A DNA stretch of 64,000 bases. It comes from Nocardiopsis terrae. GTDB lineage: Bacteria; Actinomycetota; Actinomycetes; Streptosporangiales; Streptosporangiaceae. The position numbers and the translations under genes are program-made. The notes below the pieces were generated by a model. That model saw only the letters and a program-made list of their open reading frames with translations. It made no database searches and was not told the origin of the DNA. The stretch lies in assembly GCF_014651695.1 (NCBI RefSeq), contig NZ_BMXJ01000005.1:62001-126000 (forward strand), written 5' to 3'. Shown here piece by piece: positions 1 through 7,981 of this stretch (position 1 is its first letter; each line of letters begins with the position of its first letter).

Positions 1-36
1 CCGGTCGCTCTGACGCTCGTCTTCGCGCTCGGCCAC
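1..36 (-). CDS. N-terminus of a gene cut by the window edge, probably arc (proteasome-associated ATPase)
   Basis: On the minus strand a GTG codon at 36 follows a GGAGGTGG ribosome-binding site and opens a frame reading VAEREDERQSDR to the window edge. Only 12 residues are visible, so there is no domain evidence. In actinobacteria the gene directly downstream of trmI is usually arc/mpa, the AAA ATPase that unfolds pupylated proteins for the 20S proteasome. Those proteins begin with a charged coiled-coil segment, which this fits. A terminator-like hairpin and about 250 bp separate it from trmI, so it probably has its own promoter. The identity rests on gene order. Confidence 0.4.
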   Translation of the reverse strand, partial: MAEREDERQSDR

Positions 37-289
37 GTCCGCCACCTCCCTATGAGAAGGACGACTACTCGGGGTCCTACCTAACCTGTCCCTTTCCTAA
101 CCTTCAAGTTTCGGAGAGTGTCGCGGGCCTCTGGTCGAGACCCTGCGTAGGCACAGGTCACAGTGGTGGCGAGCGACCCGGCGTAATGAGAAAGTAACCT
201 CCGTGGCGGGCTCGGGGCAAGTGCCGCCCGGGCGCCGCGGCGCGTTCCGGCGGCTGCGGACGACCCCTCACGGCCTCCCCGGGACGGAC

Positions 290-327
290 CGGGGGCCCGC
301 CCGGACACCACCCCGGACGGGCCCCCG
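290..327 (-). terminator. Terminator hairpin downstream of trmI
   Basis: A near-perfect 15-bp GC stem (290-304 with 313-327, one G-T wobble) with an 8-nt loop lies just past the trmI stop codon. There is no U-tract, as is usual in high-GC actinobacteria. I see no gene in the rest of 37-355; it should hold the promoter of the gene starting at 36. Confidence 0.7.
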
Positions 328-355
328 ACGGACCGCGTTCACCCGCGGACCGCTC

Positions 356-1318
356 TCACTCCCGGTTCTCGGAACTCCCCGCGTCCGGAACCCCCGCCGA
401 GGGCTCGGCGGCGGGCGCGGCCGCCTTCGCACCCGCGTCGGCGGCGGCCCTGGCCGCCTCGTAGTCCTTGCCGTAGGCGCCCTTGGCCGGGCGGCGACGG
501 CGCTCGGGCGCCTCCACCCCGTCGGCCAGACGGCGCGCGGTCACCAGGAAACCGGTGTGGCCGATCATCCGGTGGTCCGGGCGCACCGCCAGGCCCTCCA
601 CGTGCCAGGTGCGCAGCATGGTCTCCCAGGAACGCGGCTCGTAGAAGCGGTCGTCCTCGCGCAGCTCCTCCACCACCCGGGAGAGCTGGGTGGTCGTGGC
701 CACGTAACAGCACACCAGGCCGCCGGGGATCAACGCGCCGGCGACCGCGTCCAGGCACTCCCAGGGAGCGAGCATGTCCAGGAAGACCCGGTCCACCTCG
801 GTCTCGTCGAGCTCCTCGACCAGGTCGCCCACGGTGAGTTCCCAGGCCGGGTGCGGACCGCCGTAGAACCTCTCCACGTTCTTACGGGCGATCTCCGCGA
901 AGTCCGCGCGGCGCTCGTAGGAGTGGACCATGCCCTGTTCACCGACCGCGCGCAGCAGCCAGTTGGACATGGCGCCCGATCCGGCTCCGGCCTCGACCAC
1001 CCGGGCACCCGGGAAGATGTCGGCCTCGACCATGATCTGGGCGGCGTCCTTGGGGTAGACGATGGTCGCACCACGCTTCATGGAGAGCGTGTAATCGATG
1101 AGCAGGGGGCGCAGCGCCACGTAGGCCGTGCCGGTGTTGGAGCGCACCACACTGCCTTCGGGTTCGCCGATGAGGTCGTCGTGGTCGACCTTGCCCTTGT
1201 GCGAGTGGAAGGCTCCACCCTCACGCAGTGTGATGGTGTGCATGCGACCCTTCGGGTCGGTCAACTGCACGGTGTCGCCGTCGGTGAAGGGGCCGCGGCG
1301 GCCATGGATACCGGTCAA
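356..1318 (-). CDS. trmI: tRNA (adenine-58-N1)-methyltransferase TrmI
   Basis: The 320-residue protein matches the actinobacterial TrmI family (Rv2118c type), which uses S-adenosylmethionine to make m1A58 in the tRNA T-loop. Residues 1-75 form the small N-terminal beta domain. The Rossmann methyltransferase core follows, with the SAM-binding loop [16 protein letters not shown] near residue 107 and the acidic VFLDM segment near 180. The last 55 residues are an Ala/Glu/Arg-rich tail, disordered and lineage-specific. It is transcribed towards the probable arc gene, the usual order, and diverges from ppgK. The ATG at 1318 is the family start. Confidence 0.93.
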   Translation of the reverse strand: MTGIHGRRGPFTDGDTVQLTDPKGRMHTITLREGGAFHSHKGKVDHDDLIGEPEGSVVRSNTGTAYVALRPLLIDYTLSMKRGATIVYPKDAAQIMVEADIFPGARVVEAGAGSGAMSNWLLRAVGEQGMVHSYERRADFAEIARKNVERFYGGPHPAWELTVGDLVEELDETEVDRVFLDMLAPWECLDAVAGALIPGGLVCCYVATTTQLSRVVEELREDDRFYEPRSWETMLRTWHVEGLAVRPDHRMIGHTGFLVTARRLADGVEAPERRRRPAKGAYGKDYEAARAAADAGAKAAAPAAEPSAGVPDAGSSENRE

Positions 1319-1513
1319 CGTCGCTCTCGTCTTCCCAGGTCGCGTTTGGTCAGGGCAGTCGCCCAGCGTATCGGCCCCGCGCTACCAGGACGAACCGGCG
1401 GCCCCGGAGCGCGTTCACGGAAAGCGTGCGAAGACCCCTCCCCTGGGGCAGGATCAGGCGTGTGGCACCGCCACGCCCCCGTACGGCAACGAGGACCACA
1501 GGAGAGACCACCC

Positions 1514-2302
1514 ATGTCACAGCAGACCACGGGCCTGGGAATCGACATCGGCGGAAGCGGCATCAAGGGCGCTCCGGTCGACCTGGTCTCCGGCGAGTTC
1601 CTCCGGGACCGCCTGAAAATCCTCACCCCCGAGCACGCGGGCCCCGACGCGGTGGCACAGGTCGTGGGCGAGATCGCCGCGCACTTCCCCGAGACCGCGG
1701 AAACCCCCCTGGGGGTCACCTTTCCCGGGGTGGTGCAGGGCGGGGTGGTGCGCACCGCCGCGAACCTGCACGAAAGCTGGATCGGCACCGACGCCCGGGC
1801 CCTGTTCTCCGAGACCGCGGGGCGTCCGGTGCGCGTGCTCAACGACGCCGACGCCGCCGCGCTGGCGGAGAACCGCTACGGGGCCGCGAAGGACGTGGAC
1901 GGCACGGTCCTGCTCACCACCCTGGGCACCGGTATCGGTACGGCTCTGGTCGTGGACGGGCGCCTGGTACCCAACACCGAGTTCGGCCACCTGGAGATAG
2001 ACGGCCATGACGCGGAGTCACGCGCCTCCTCCAGCGCCAGGCAACGGGACGGGCTCTCCTACCACGACTGGGCGAGGAAGCGGCTCCAGCGCTACTACCG
2101 AACGGTCGAGGACCTGGTGTGGCCGGACCTGATCGTGGTGGGCGGCGGGGTGAGCCGGAAGTCGGACAAGTTCCTGCACCACCTCGACATCCGCACCCCG
2201 ATCGTCCCGGCGGCGCTGCGGAACACGGCGGGCATCGTCGGAGCGGCCCTGTCCGCCGCGGACGTTCCGGGGGCCTCCGCGGCGGACCCTCAAAGGGGGT
2301 GA
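1514..2302 (+). CDS. ppgK: Polyphosphate glucokinase (ROK family)
   Basis: This 262-residue ROK-family kinase phosphorylates glucose using polyphosphate, and in many actinobacteria also ATP. The N-terminus has the phosphate-binding motif [17 protein letters not shown] typical of PpgK. The [10 protein letters not shown] segment and the [16 protein letters not shown] glycine-rich loop follow, then EFGHLEIDG, the catalytic and sugar-binding region. The length is normal for the family. The ATG at 1514 was chosen because it follows GGAGAG and starts the conserved fold; the frame is open far upstream but that part is not protein-like. It diverges from trmI and ends in a terminator overlapping its stop codon. 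Confidence 0.93.
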   Translation: MSQQTTGLGIDIGGSGIKGAPVDLVSGEFLRDRLKILTPEHAGPDAVAQVVGEIAAHFPETAETPLGVTFPGVVQGGVVRTAANLHESWIGTDARALFSETAGRPVRVLNDADAAALAENRYGAAKDVDGTVLLTTLGTGIGTALVVDGRLVPNTEFGHLEIDGHDAESRASSSARQRDGLSYHDWARKRLQRYYRTVEDLVWPDLIVVGGGVSRKSDKFLHHLDIRTPIVPAALRNTAGIVGAALSAADVPGASAADPQRG

Positions 2303-2382
2303 GGGGCGCTCGGACCAGGGGGTGGCGCCGAGTGCCCCTCAGGGGGTGGATGCCGCCGTCCCTCCTTCCCACGAGGGACGGC
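2301..2382 (+). terminator. Two consecutive hairpins ending ppgK
   Basis: The first stem (2301-2313 with 2328-2340) begins inside the ppgK stop region. A second perfect 10-bp stem (2355-2364 with 2373-2382) follows 15 bases later. The tandem arrangement suggests efficient termination before the minus-strand gene that ends at 2540. The rest of 2383-2539 holds further GC-rich inverted repeats and no convincing gene. Confidence 0.65.
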
Positions 2383-2539
2383 CCTGCTTCGGGTGTCGAA
2401 CGGGTCCGGAACCCGCGCAGAGGGAGACTGGGTTCCGGGTTCACCCGGACACCGTCCTGACACCCGGGACCGTGCTCGCGCACAGCCCGCTCCCGCCCGG
2501 GCGCGGCGACTCAGCGTCCGGGCGCGTCCTCCTGCCTCC

Positions 2540-2920
2540 TCAGCCGTCTCTCGCCGTGACGGACAGGGCCCTCACGATCCTGCGTGCGGCGTCGGAGGTC
2601 CGAGTGACCGGGGAGAGGGGGACGCCGGACAGTGCCGGGGGGACACCATCCTGCAGGGGCCACCTCATCCACCACCAGAGATCACCTCTGTGGGGCCGCA
2701 GGAGAGCTCGTTGCGGCCGGGCCGTGGGGCCGGCGTCGACGAGCCCGGACACACCGTCCTCCCGCGCCTCGACCCCGCGTGCGCGCAGCTCCGCGGCCAT
2801 CCCCCGCAGGGCGATGGCGGCCGGGTCCACACGGCACAGGGGTTCCGCCGGGATGCCACGGTCCCCGTGCCCGTTTCCGGCCAGGCTCGGGTTACCCGCC
2901 GGTGGTGTCTCAACGGTCAC
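2540..2920 (-). CDS. Small protein of unknown function, divergent from the XRE/TPR regulator
   Basis: This 126-residue reading frame starts with GTG at 2920, four bases after an AGGGAGG site. It opens with VTVETPPAG, has an arginine-rich helical middle (AALRGMAAELRARGVEAR type) and then a tryptophan cluster, LWWWMRWPLQDG. It ends with SDAARRIVRALSV. Small proteins with a C-terminal W-rich strand and a terminal RI-like helix are common next to XRE regulators in actinomycetes, and their function is unknown. It is divergent from the XRE gene at 3090, so a shared regulatory region is likely. The alternative frames across this stretch are less protein-like. Confidence 0.55.
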   Translation of the reverse strand: MTVETPPAGNPSLAGNGHGDRGIPAEPLCRVDPAAIALRGMAAELRARGVEAREDGVSGLVDAGPTARPQRALLRPHRGDLWWWMRWPLQDGVPPALSGVPLSPVTRTSDAARRIVRALSVTARDG

Positions 2921-2996
2921 GTGGCCTCCCTGCTTCCTCCCCGGGTCCGGCACGCGCTCCCCCGGACCAACGACTCCTCCACCCTGCCGCACCCCG

Positions 2997-3046
2997 AGAA
3001 GACACGGGTACCGGTATGCGGATCACGCATCGTGTCTTCTTTTTCG
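2997..3046. promoter_or_regulatory. Long inverted repeat in the divergent XRE intergenic region
   Basis: AGAAGACACG (2997-3006) pairs perfectly with CGTGTCTTCT (3031-3040) and is followed by a short T-run. A second inner repeat ATGCG/CGCAT (3016-3030) and the palindrome GGTACC lie within the loop. It sits between the divergent starts at 2920 and 3090. A TAACCT -10-like hexamer lies at 3077-3082, very close to the ATG at 3090, so that transcript may be leaderless. It could be an operator for the XRE protein or a terminator. Confidence 0.5.
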
Positions 3047-3089
3047 CACATAGCCACCGGGAGCGCCCGGAATCCCTAACCTGAGCTGC

Positions 3090-4403
3090 ATGCCCCAACC
3101 AGACGGCGTACTTCCCAACGACCTGTGGACCCGACCGCGCATGGCCGCCGCCCTGGCCACCTGTGACATGCCGACGATCATCGAAGGCGTGCGCGTGGCG
3201 CGCGGATGGTCCCAGGGCGATCTCGCCCGTGCTCTCACCTACTCACAGAGTTGGGTCTCCCGGGTCGTCAACGGTCAGCAGTCCCTCACCGTCAGCCAGG
3301 TCCACGACCTCGCGCAACGGCTGGAGATCCCGCTCCACCTGCTCCGCTTCGGCGGCACCGGCAGACAGGAGGGCCACACCAGAAAGGCGGTGAACCCCAC
3401 CAGACGCCGCGACTCCAGCAGGGCGGTCGCCGGGAGCACACTCCTGGCCACGGCGCCGCGCCCCACCGGGGAGCACGAGGAGTACCACGGGGTCAACGAG
3501 ACCACCGCTCCCGCGCTACGTTCCATCACCGGGGGCCAGCGCCGCATGGACGCCACCTCCTCCGCCCGCCACCTGCTGCCCGGCGCCGCCGCGCACGTGC
3601 ACCTGGCCGAGCAGATGCTCGGGAACGCGCGCGGTACGCCCTTCCACACCGAACTCAGCGCGGCCGCCAGCGAGGCCTCCGGGTTCGCCGCCTGGCTGAA
3701 CGCCGACCTCGGCGACATGGGCTCGGCCCGCATGCACTACCGCACGGCCGTCGTACGCGCCCGCCAGGCCGGGATGCGCCTGCTCGACGTCTACATGCTC
3801 GGCTCCCTGGCCGCCTTCGAGATCGACGTCGCCGAGGACCCCGAACTCGGACTCGGGCTGGTCCAGGAAGCCGAACACGTGCTCGGCCCCTCCGCCCACC
3901 CCACCGCCCGCGCCTGGCTGGCCTGCATCAGCGCACTGGCCCATGCGGGGACCGGTGACCGCGTCTGCGCGGCCCGGGCCATCAGGCACGCCGAACGGGA
4001 GGTCGCCAGCCCGGACAACGCCCAGCCCCCCTGGCCGTGGGTGTTCGCCTTCGACGAGGCCAAGGTCGCCGGTTACCGCGCCCTGGTGGGCGTTCGGCTG
4101 CGCAGCCCGCACGAGGCACGCGCCGCCTTCGCCGAGGCCGTGGCCCCCTCCCCGCGCAACGTCAAGCAGTCCGCCCTGCTCAAGGTCGAACTCGCCTCCG
4201 CGCACGCCGAAGCCGGCGACGTCGACGAGGCCTTCCGGCTCGCCCGGGAGGCGCTGGCCACCGGGGTGCGTTTCGGCTCCGAGCGCGTGGTGGGCCGGGT
4301 CAGGTCCTTCCGCCGCCGCTACCGGGGCCCGGGGGCGCTGTGCGTCGAGGATCTCGACAACAGACTTTCGTCACTAGTTACCGGTACGCCCATCAGGGGG
4401 TAG
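3090..4403 (+). CDS. XRE-family regulator with TPR-like C-terminal domain
   Basis: The 437-residue protein has an N-terminal helix-turn-helix at about residues 28-85, with GWSQGDLARALTYSQSWVSR as recognition region and RLEIPLHLLRFGG at the domain end. Residues 150-425 are all-helical repeats (LAEQMLGNA, AASEASGFAAWLNADLGD, ALAHAGTGDR, ASAHAEAGDVDEAFRLAREAL) typical of the TPR-like sensor half of actinobacterial XRE regulators. It is a cytoplasmic DNA-binding regulator whose ligand is unknown. The ATG at 3090 has no clear ribosome-binding site but sits just after a possible -10 box. The SLOG-like gene begins 32 bases downstream with its own strong site and is probably co-transcribed. Confidence 0.85.
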   Translation: MPQPDGVLPNDLWTRPRMAAALATCDMPTIIEGVRVARGWSQGDLARALTYSQSWVSRVVNGQQSLTVSQVHDLAQRLEIPLHLLRFGGTGRQEGHTRKAVNPTRRRDSSRAVAGSTLLATAPRPTGEHEEYHGVNETTAPALRSITGGQRRMDATSSARHLLPGAAAHVHLAEQMLGNARGTPFHTELSAAASEASGFAAWLNADLGDMGSARMHYRTAVVRARQAGMRLLDVYMLGSLAAFEIDVAEDPELGLGLVQEAEHVLGPSAHPTARAWLACISALAHAGTGDRVCAARAIRHAEREVASPDNAQPPWPWVFAFDEAKVAGYRALVGVRLRSPHEARAAFAEAVAPSPRNVKQSALLKVELASAHAEAGDVDEAFRLAREALATGVRFGSERVVGRVRSFRRRYRGPGALCVEDLDNRLSSLVTGTPIRG

Positions 4404-4435
4404 AAACCCGGCGAAGCAAGCAGCAGGGAGGTTAC

Positions 4436-4909
4436 GTGACTCGTATCGGGATCACCGGACACCGCAACCTGGCCCCTGACGTGAGCGGTGCCGTCGCCGA
4501 CCTGGTCAAGGCGTACCTGGAACCGTACGGGTGCGAGATGGTGGGGCTGTCCTGCCTCGCGGACGGCGCCGACGCCGTCTTCGCGGAGGCCGTGGTGAAC
4601 GCGGGAGCTCCCCTGGAGGCGATCGTCCCCGCCGCCGGGTACCGGGAGGCCCTTCCCTCCGAGCACCACCCGGTCTACGACCACCTCATGGAACAGGCCG
4701 TCCTCGTCCACGAGTTACCCCACAGCGAATCAGAGCCCGGTGCCCACATGGCCGCCGGGCGGCTGCTCGTGGAACGGTGCGACCGGCTGGTCGCGGTCTG
4801 GGACGGACAACCCGCGCGCGGCCACGGGGGCACCGCGGACGTGGTGGCCTACGCCTGGGAACTCGGCCGCCCCGTCACCGTCCTGTGGCCCGAGGGCGCC
4901 CGGCGCTGA
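4436..4909 (+). CDS. SLOG-like nucleotide-binding Rossmann protein
   Basis: This 157-residue protein starts with GTG at 4436 behind AGGGAGG. It opens with RIGITGHRNL, followed by SCLADGADAVFAEAVVNAGA, a central RLLVERCDRLVAVWDG and GGTADVVAYAWELGRPVTVLWP. This order of a glycine-rich GxxGHR loop, an ADGADxxFA strand-helix and a late VAVWDG/GGTADVV strand is the pattern of SLOG/LOG-like Rossmann proteins. That superfamily includes cytokinin-activating LOG, DprA and predicted nucleotide-ligand sensors. In actinobacteria it is often adjacent to XRE/TPR regulators, as here. No enzyme activity can be assigned. Confidence 0.75.
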   Translation: MTRIGITGHRNLAPDVSGAVADLVKAYLEPYGCEMVGLSCLADGADAVFAEAVVNAGAPLEAIVPAAGYREALPSEHHPVYDHLMEQAVLVHELPHSESEPGAHMAAGRLLVERCDRLVAVWDGQPARGHGGTADVVAYAWELGRPVTVLWPEGARR

Positions 4910-4964
4910 ACCGCCTCCTCCACGTCCCGCACCCGGCCGCGGGCCCCGCCCGGGGGCGCCCCGC

Positions 4965-6134
4965 TCATCTCCGCCCGCTCGGAGACTGCCCCGCCATCGC
5001 GGCGTTGACGTCCACGGCCCGCAACACCCCCGACAGCGCGCCGTCAGCCTCCACCACCAGGTACTCCGGCAACGGGTGCCGGGTGAGCTCCGCCAGGAGC
5101 TCCTCGCCCTCCAGGTCCGCCGAGACCCGCGAGTGCCTGGTCAGCGCCCGGGACACGTCCGACACCGGCACCCGGGCCCTGCGCTCCCCGGTGATCGCCT
5201 CCGCCGCGGCGGGGTGCACCACCGAGACCGGCGTACCGTCGTCGTCCGTGACCACGATCGTGTCCACACCCGCTTCTCCGGCACGGTGGTCGGCCCGCTC
5301 CAACGGCAGGTCCGCCGGGACCACCACGGCCGGACGGGCCAGCGCCCGGGCCCGCAGGCCGGGCACCCGGGCCCGGACCCGGGCGTTGCCGAGGGCCTCG
5401 CTGGCACCCATCCACATGAAGCCGGCCAGCACCAGCCCCCACACGACCGCCCACGGCCCGGGGGTGCTCCCCGCGCTCCAGGCGAACAGGAACGGCAGGG
5501 CCGCGACCCCCAGGGCCAGCACCCGGCCGCCCCAGGCCGCCACCACACTGCCGGTGTGCGCACGCCCCGTCATCTTCCACACCCCGGCGCGCAGCAGGCG
5601 CCCGCCGTCCAGGGGCAGCCCCGGCAACAGGTTGAACACACCCACGAGCAGGTTGGCGATCCACAACTGGAAGAGCAGCTCACCGGTGACGCTGAAGGGG
5701 TCGGTGAAGTGCGCCAGCACGAACGCCCCCGCCGCCAGCAGCAACGACAGCAGCGGCCCGGAGAAGGCGATCCAGAACTCCCGCCCCGGGGTGGGCGCCT
5801 CCCGGTCGATCTCGGACACGCCGCCCAGCACGTACAGGACGATGCGGCGCACCGGCAGCCCGTACCGACGGGCCACCAGAGAGTGCGCGAGCTCGTGCAC
5901 CAGGACGGAGGCGTAGAGAAGGATCGCGAAGACGAAGGCCAGCAGGTAGGCCGAGGGCCCCAGCGCCAACCGCGACTGGACGATTCCCCCGTAGACCAGC
6001 GTGATGAGGACCGCGACGATCCACCACGAGGAGGTGACGTAGACCGGGACCCCGAAGGGCCGCCCCAGCGGTAACCCCGGCCCCCTGGTCCGGTCGCCGG
6101 TCCTGGGCCTGGGGTCGTCACTGCCTCTGGTCAC
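4965..6134 (-). CDS. Site-2 protease family zinc metalloprotease with two CBS domains (Rip3-like)
   Basis: This 389-residue membrane protein is an intramembrane zinc protease of family M50B. Several hydrophobic segments span about residues 35-240. The zinc motif HELAH is in SVLVHELAHSLVARRYG near residue 80, and the second metal motif NLLPGLPLDGGRLL is near residue 190. The C-terminal 150 residues form a CBS pair (SVVHPAAAEAITGERR and LPEYLVVEADGALSGVLRAVDVNA) that probably senses adenine nucleotides. The start is GTG at 6134. It diverges from the RecB-type nuclease, an arrangement seen in many actinobacterial genomes near trmI and arc. Its substrate is unknown. Confidence 0.9.
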   Translation of the reverse strand: MTRGSDDPRPRTGDRTRGPGLPLGRPFGVPVYVTSSWWIVAVLITLVYGGIVQSRLALGPSAYLLAFVFAILLYASVLVHELAHSLVARRYGLPVRRIVLYVLGGVSEIDREAPTPGREFWIAFSGPLLSLLLAAGAFVLAHFTDPFSVTGELLFQLWIANLLVGVFNLLPGLPLDGGRLLRAGVWKMTGRAHTGSVVAAWGGRVLALGVAALPFLFAWSAGSTPGPWAVVWGLVLAGFMWMGASEALGNARVRARVPGLRARALARPAVVVPADLPLERADHRAGEAGVDTIVVTDDDGTPVSVVHPAAAEAITGERRARVPVSDVSRALTRHSRVSADLEGEELLAELTRHPLPEYLVVEADGALSGVLRAVDVNAAMAGQSPSGRR

Positions 6135-6227
6135 ACAGCCAAGACTATGGCCCCCGCCCCGATGGTCCTCTCACGGGGCGACACGCAGCGGGGTGAGTGC
6201 CCGCCGAAGACGATCTAGGCTCGGAGT

Positions 6228-7031
6228 ATGACCACCGCGCCGCTGCCGACCGCCCTGTCACCCTCGCGTGCCTCGGACTTCCTCCAGTGCCCGCTACTGT
6301 TCCGGTTCCGCACCATCGACCGCCTCCCCGAGGCCCCCAGCGCCGCCGCGCTGCGCGGCACCCTCGTCCACGCCTGCCTCGAACGCCTCTACGAACTGCC
6401 GTCCCAGACCCGCACACCGCGCACCGCGCTGAGCCTGGTCGACCCCCAGTGGGAGAAGCTCCGCGCACGCGACCCCGAACTGCAGGAGCGGCTCTTCGAC
6501 GGCGAGGAAGCCCTCCAGGAGTGGTTGGAGTCGGCCCGGACCCTGGTCAAACGCTACTTCGACCTGGAGAACCCCGAGCAGCTGGAGCCCCGCGAACGCG
6601 AGATGCGCCTGGAGGTCTCCCTGCCCACCGGCCTGCGGCTGCGCGGCTACGTCGACCGCCTGGACGTGGCCCCCTCCGGCCAGATCAGGGTCGTCGACTA
6701 CAAGACCGGGAAGTCACCGCACCCCCGGTTCGAGGACAAGGCCAAGTTCCAGATCTTCTTCTACGCGGTGATGATCTGGCGCGACCTCGGCGTCGTGCCC
6801 GCCCGTCTCCAGCTCATCTACCTGGGCGACGGCTCCGTACGCTGGTACGACCCCACCGAGGCCGAACTCGCCGCCGCCGAGTCCGAGATCGCCGACATCT
6901 GGGCGCGGATCGAGGCGGCCGGACGCGCCGGGGTGTGGGAGCCCAAACGCAGCAAGCTGTGCGGCTGGTGCGAACACCAGGCGCTGTGCCCGGAGTTCGG
7001 CGGCACCCCGCCCCCGCTGCCCACGGCCTGA
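6228..7031 (+). CDS. RecB-family PD-(D/E)XK nuclease with Fe-S cluster motif
   Basis: The 267-residue protein is a compact RecB/AddB/Cas4-like exonuclease. Catalytic residues are visible in GYVDRLDVAPSG and RVVDYKTGKSP (the D...DxK core near residue 160). A cysteine near the N-terminus (FLQCPLLFRFR) and three near the C-terminus (KLCGWCEHQALCPEFG) form the four-cysteine 4Fe-4S arrangement of these nucleases. It has no helicase domain and is a stand-alone nuclease of unknown substrate conserved across actinobacteria. The ATG at 6228 is the family start. The response regulator begins 30 bases downstream. Confidence 0.9.
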   Translation: MTTAPLPTALSPSRASDFLQCPLLFRFRTIDRLPEAPSAAALRGTLVHACLERLYELPSQTRTPRTALSLVDPQWEKLRARDPELQERLFDGEEALQEWLESARTLVKRYFDLENPEQLEPREREMRLEVSLPTGLRLRGYVDRLDVAPSGQIRVVDYKTGKSPHPRFEDKAKFQIFFYAVMIWRDLGVVPARLQLIYLGDGSVRWYDPTEAELAAAESEIADIWARIEAAGRAGVWEPKRSKLCGWCEHQALCPEFGGTPPPLPTA

Positions 7032-7061
7032 GGACCGCGCCGTGTGCGGGAGAATCGGCCC

Positions 7062-7775
7062 GTGCCCGTCTCAGTGCTCCTCGTCGACGACCAACCCCTC
7101 GTCCGCGCCGGCTTCCGCCTGATCCTCGAATCCGCCCCGAACGTGTCCGTGGTGGGCGAGGCCTCCGACGGCCGCGAGGCCGTCCGGGAGGTCCGCGGCC
7201 TGCTACCCGACGTCGTCCTCATGGACATCCGGATGCCGGGCGTGGACGGGATCCAGGCCACCCGGCAGATCGTCGAATGGGCCCGGCCGCTCGGCCACCG
7301 GGTGCGGGTTCTGGCCCTGACCACCTTCGACCTGGACGAGTACGTGATCGGCGTGCTGCGTGCGGGCGCCTCCGGTTTCCTCCTCAAGGACGTCCCGCCC
7401 GCCGAACTGGTCTCCGCGGTCGAGCTGGTCGCCGGGGGCGCCTCCGTCATCTCCCCCACCGTCCTGAACCGCCTCCTGGACCGCTTCGCGCCGCTGCTGC
7501 CCTCCCCCGAGGCCGGACCCGAGCCGTCGGCGGACACCCTGACCGTCCGGGAACGCCAGGTGTTACGGCTGGCCGCCAAGGGATGGTCCAACGGAGAGAT
7601 CGCCGCACACCTGGTCCTGGGCGAGGCCACCGTCAAATCCCACGTGGGCAGCATCCTCACCAAACTCGGCCTGCGCGACCGCGTCCAGGCCGTCGTGCAC
7701 GCCTACGAGACCGGCCTGGTCCGCCCCGGCCAGGACGATCACCCGAACGAGAAGACGCAGGAACCCCCGGCCTGA
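7062..7775 (+). CDS. LuxR/NarL-type response regulator (orphan)
   Basis: The receiver domain starts with VSVLLVDDQPLVRAGF, has the phospho-acceptor aspartate in DVVLMDIRMPG, the conserved Thr in VLALTTFD and Lys in FLLKDVPP. The C-terminal helix-turn-helix is LTVRERQVLRLAAKGWSNGE...TVKSHVGSILTKL. I place the start at the GTG at 7062 (237 residues), with GGGAGA upstream, rather than the in-frame GTG at 7044, since the receiver fold begins there. No histidine kinase is adjacent, so the partner is elsewhere or absent. It follows recB by 30 bp and may be co-transcribed. Confidence 0.9.
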   Translation: MPVSVLLVDDQPLVRAGFRLILESAPNVSVVGEASDGREAVREVRGLLPDVVLMDIRMPGVDGIQATRQIVEWARPLGHRVRVLALTTFDLDEYVIGVLRAGASGFLLKDVPPAELVSAVELVAGGASVISPTVLNRLLDRFAPLLPSPEAGPEPSADTLTVRERQVLRLAAKGWSNGEIAAHLVLGEATVKSHVGSILTKLGLRDRVQAVVHAYETGLVRPGQDDHPNEKTQEPPA

Positions 7776-7799
7776 GCGCCCCGGGAGCGCCCCGGGACC

Positions 7800-7831
7800 G
7801 GCGCGTCGCCGCCCTCGGCGGCCTTCGCGCC
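7800..7831 (+). terminator. Hairpin downstream of the response regulator
   Basis: A two-part stem (GGCGCG with CGCGCC, GCCGCC with GGCGGC) forms a 32-nt GC hairpin about 25 bases past the response regulator stop. A TTGACA hexamer starts at 7832 and could be a -35 box for the exporter gene at 7982. The -10 is not clear. Confidence 0.6.
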
Positions 7832-7981
7832 TTGACAGGATGATCCGGTGACCGAACTCACCGGTGCCGCCGCACCAGACGGGCGAACCCCACCTGTGGG
7901 CGCGGCGTCCCCCATGGGGTTGCCGAGGCAGTGCGCCGAACACCAGGGGTGCGGGCGACGGGGAGGAAACGGAGAGCAGCC

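Noticed and set aside
203-1513. An extended frame upstream of ppgK
   Set aside because: The first 437 codons run antisense to trmI and are not protein-like; the ROK fold starts at 1514.
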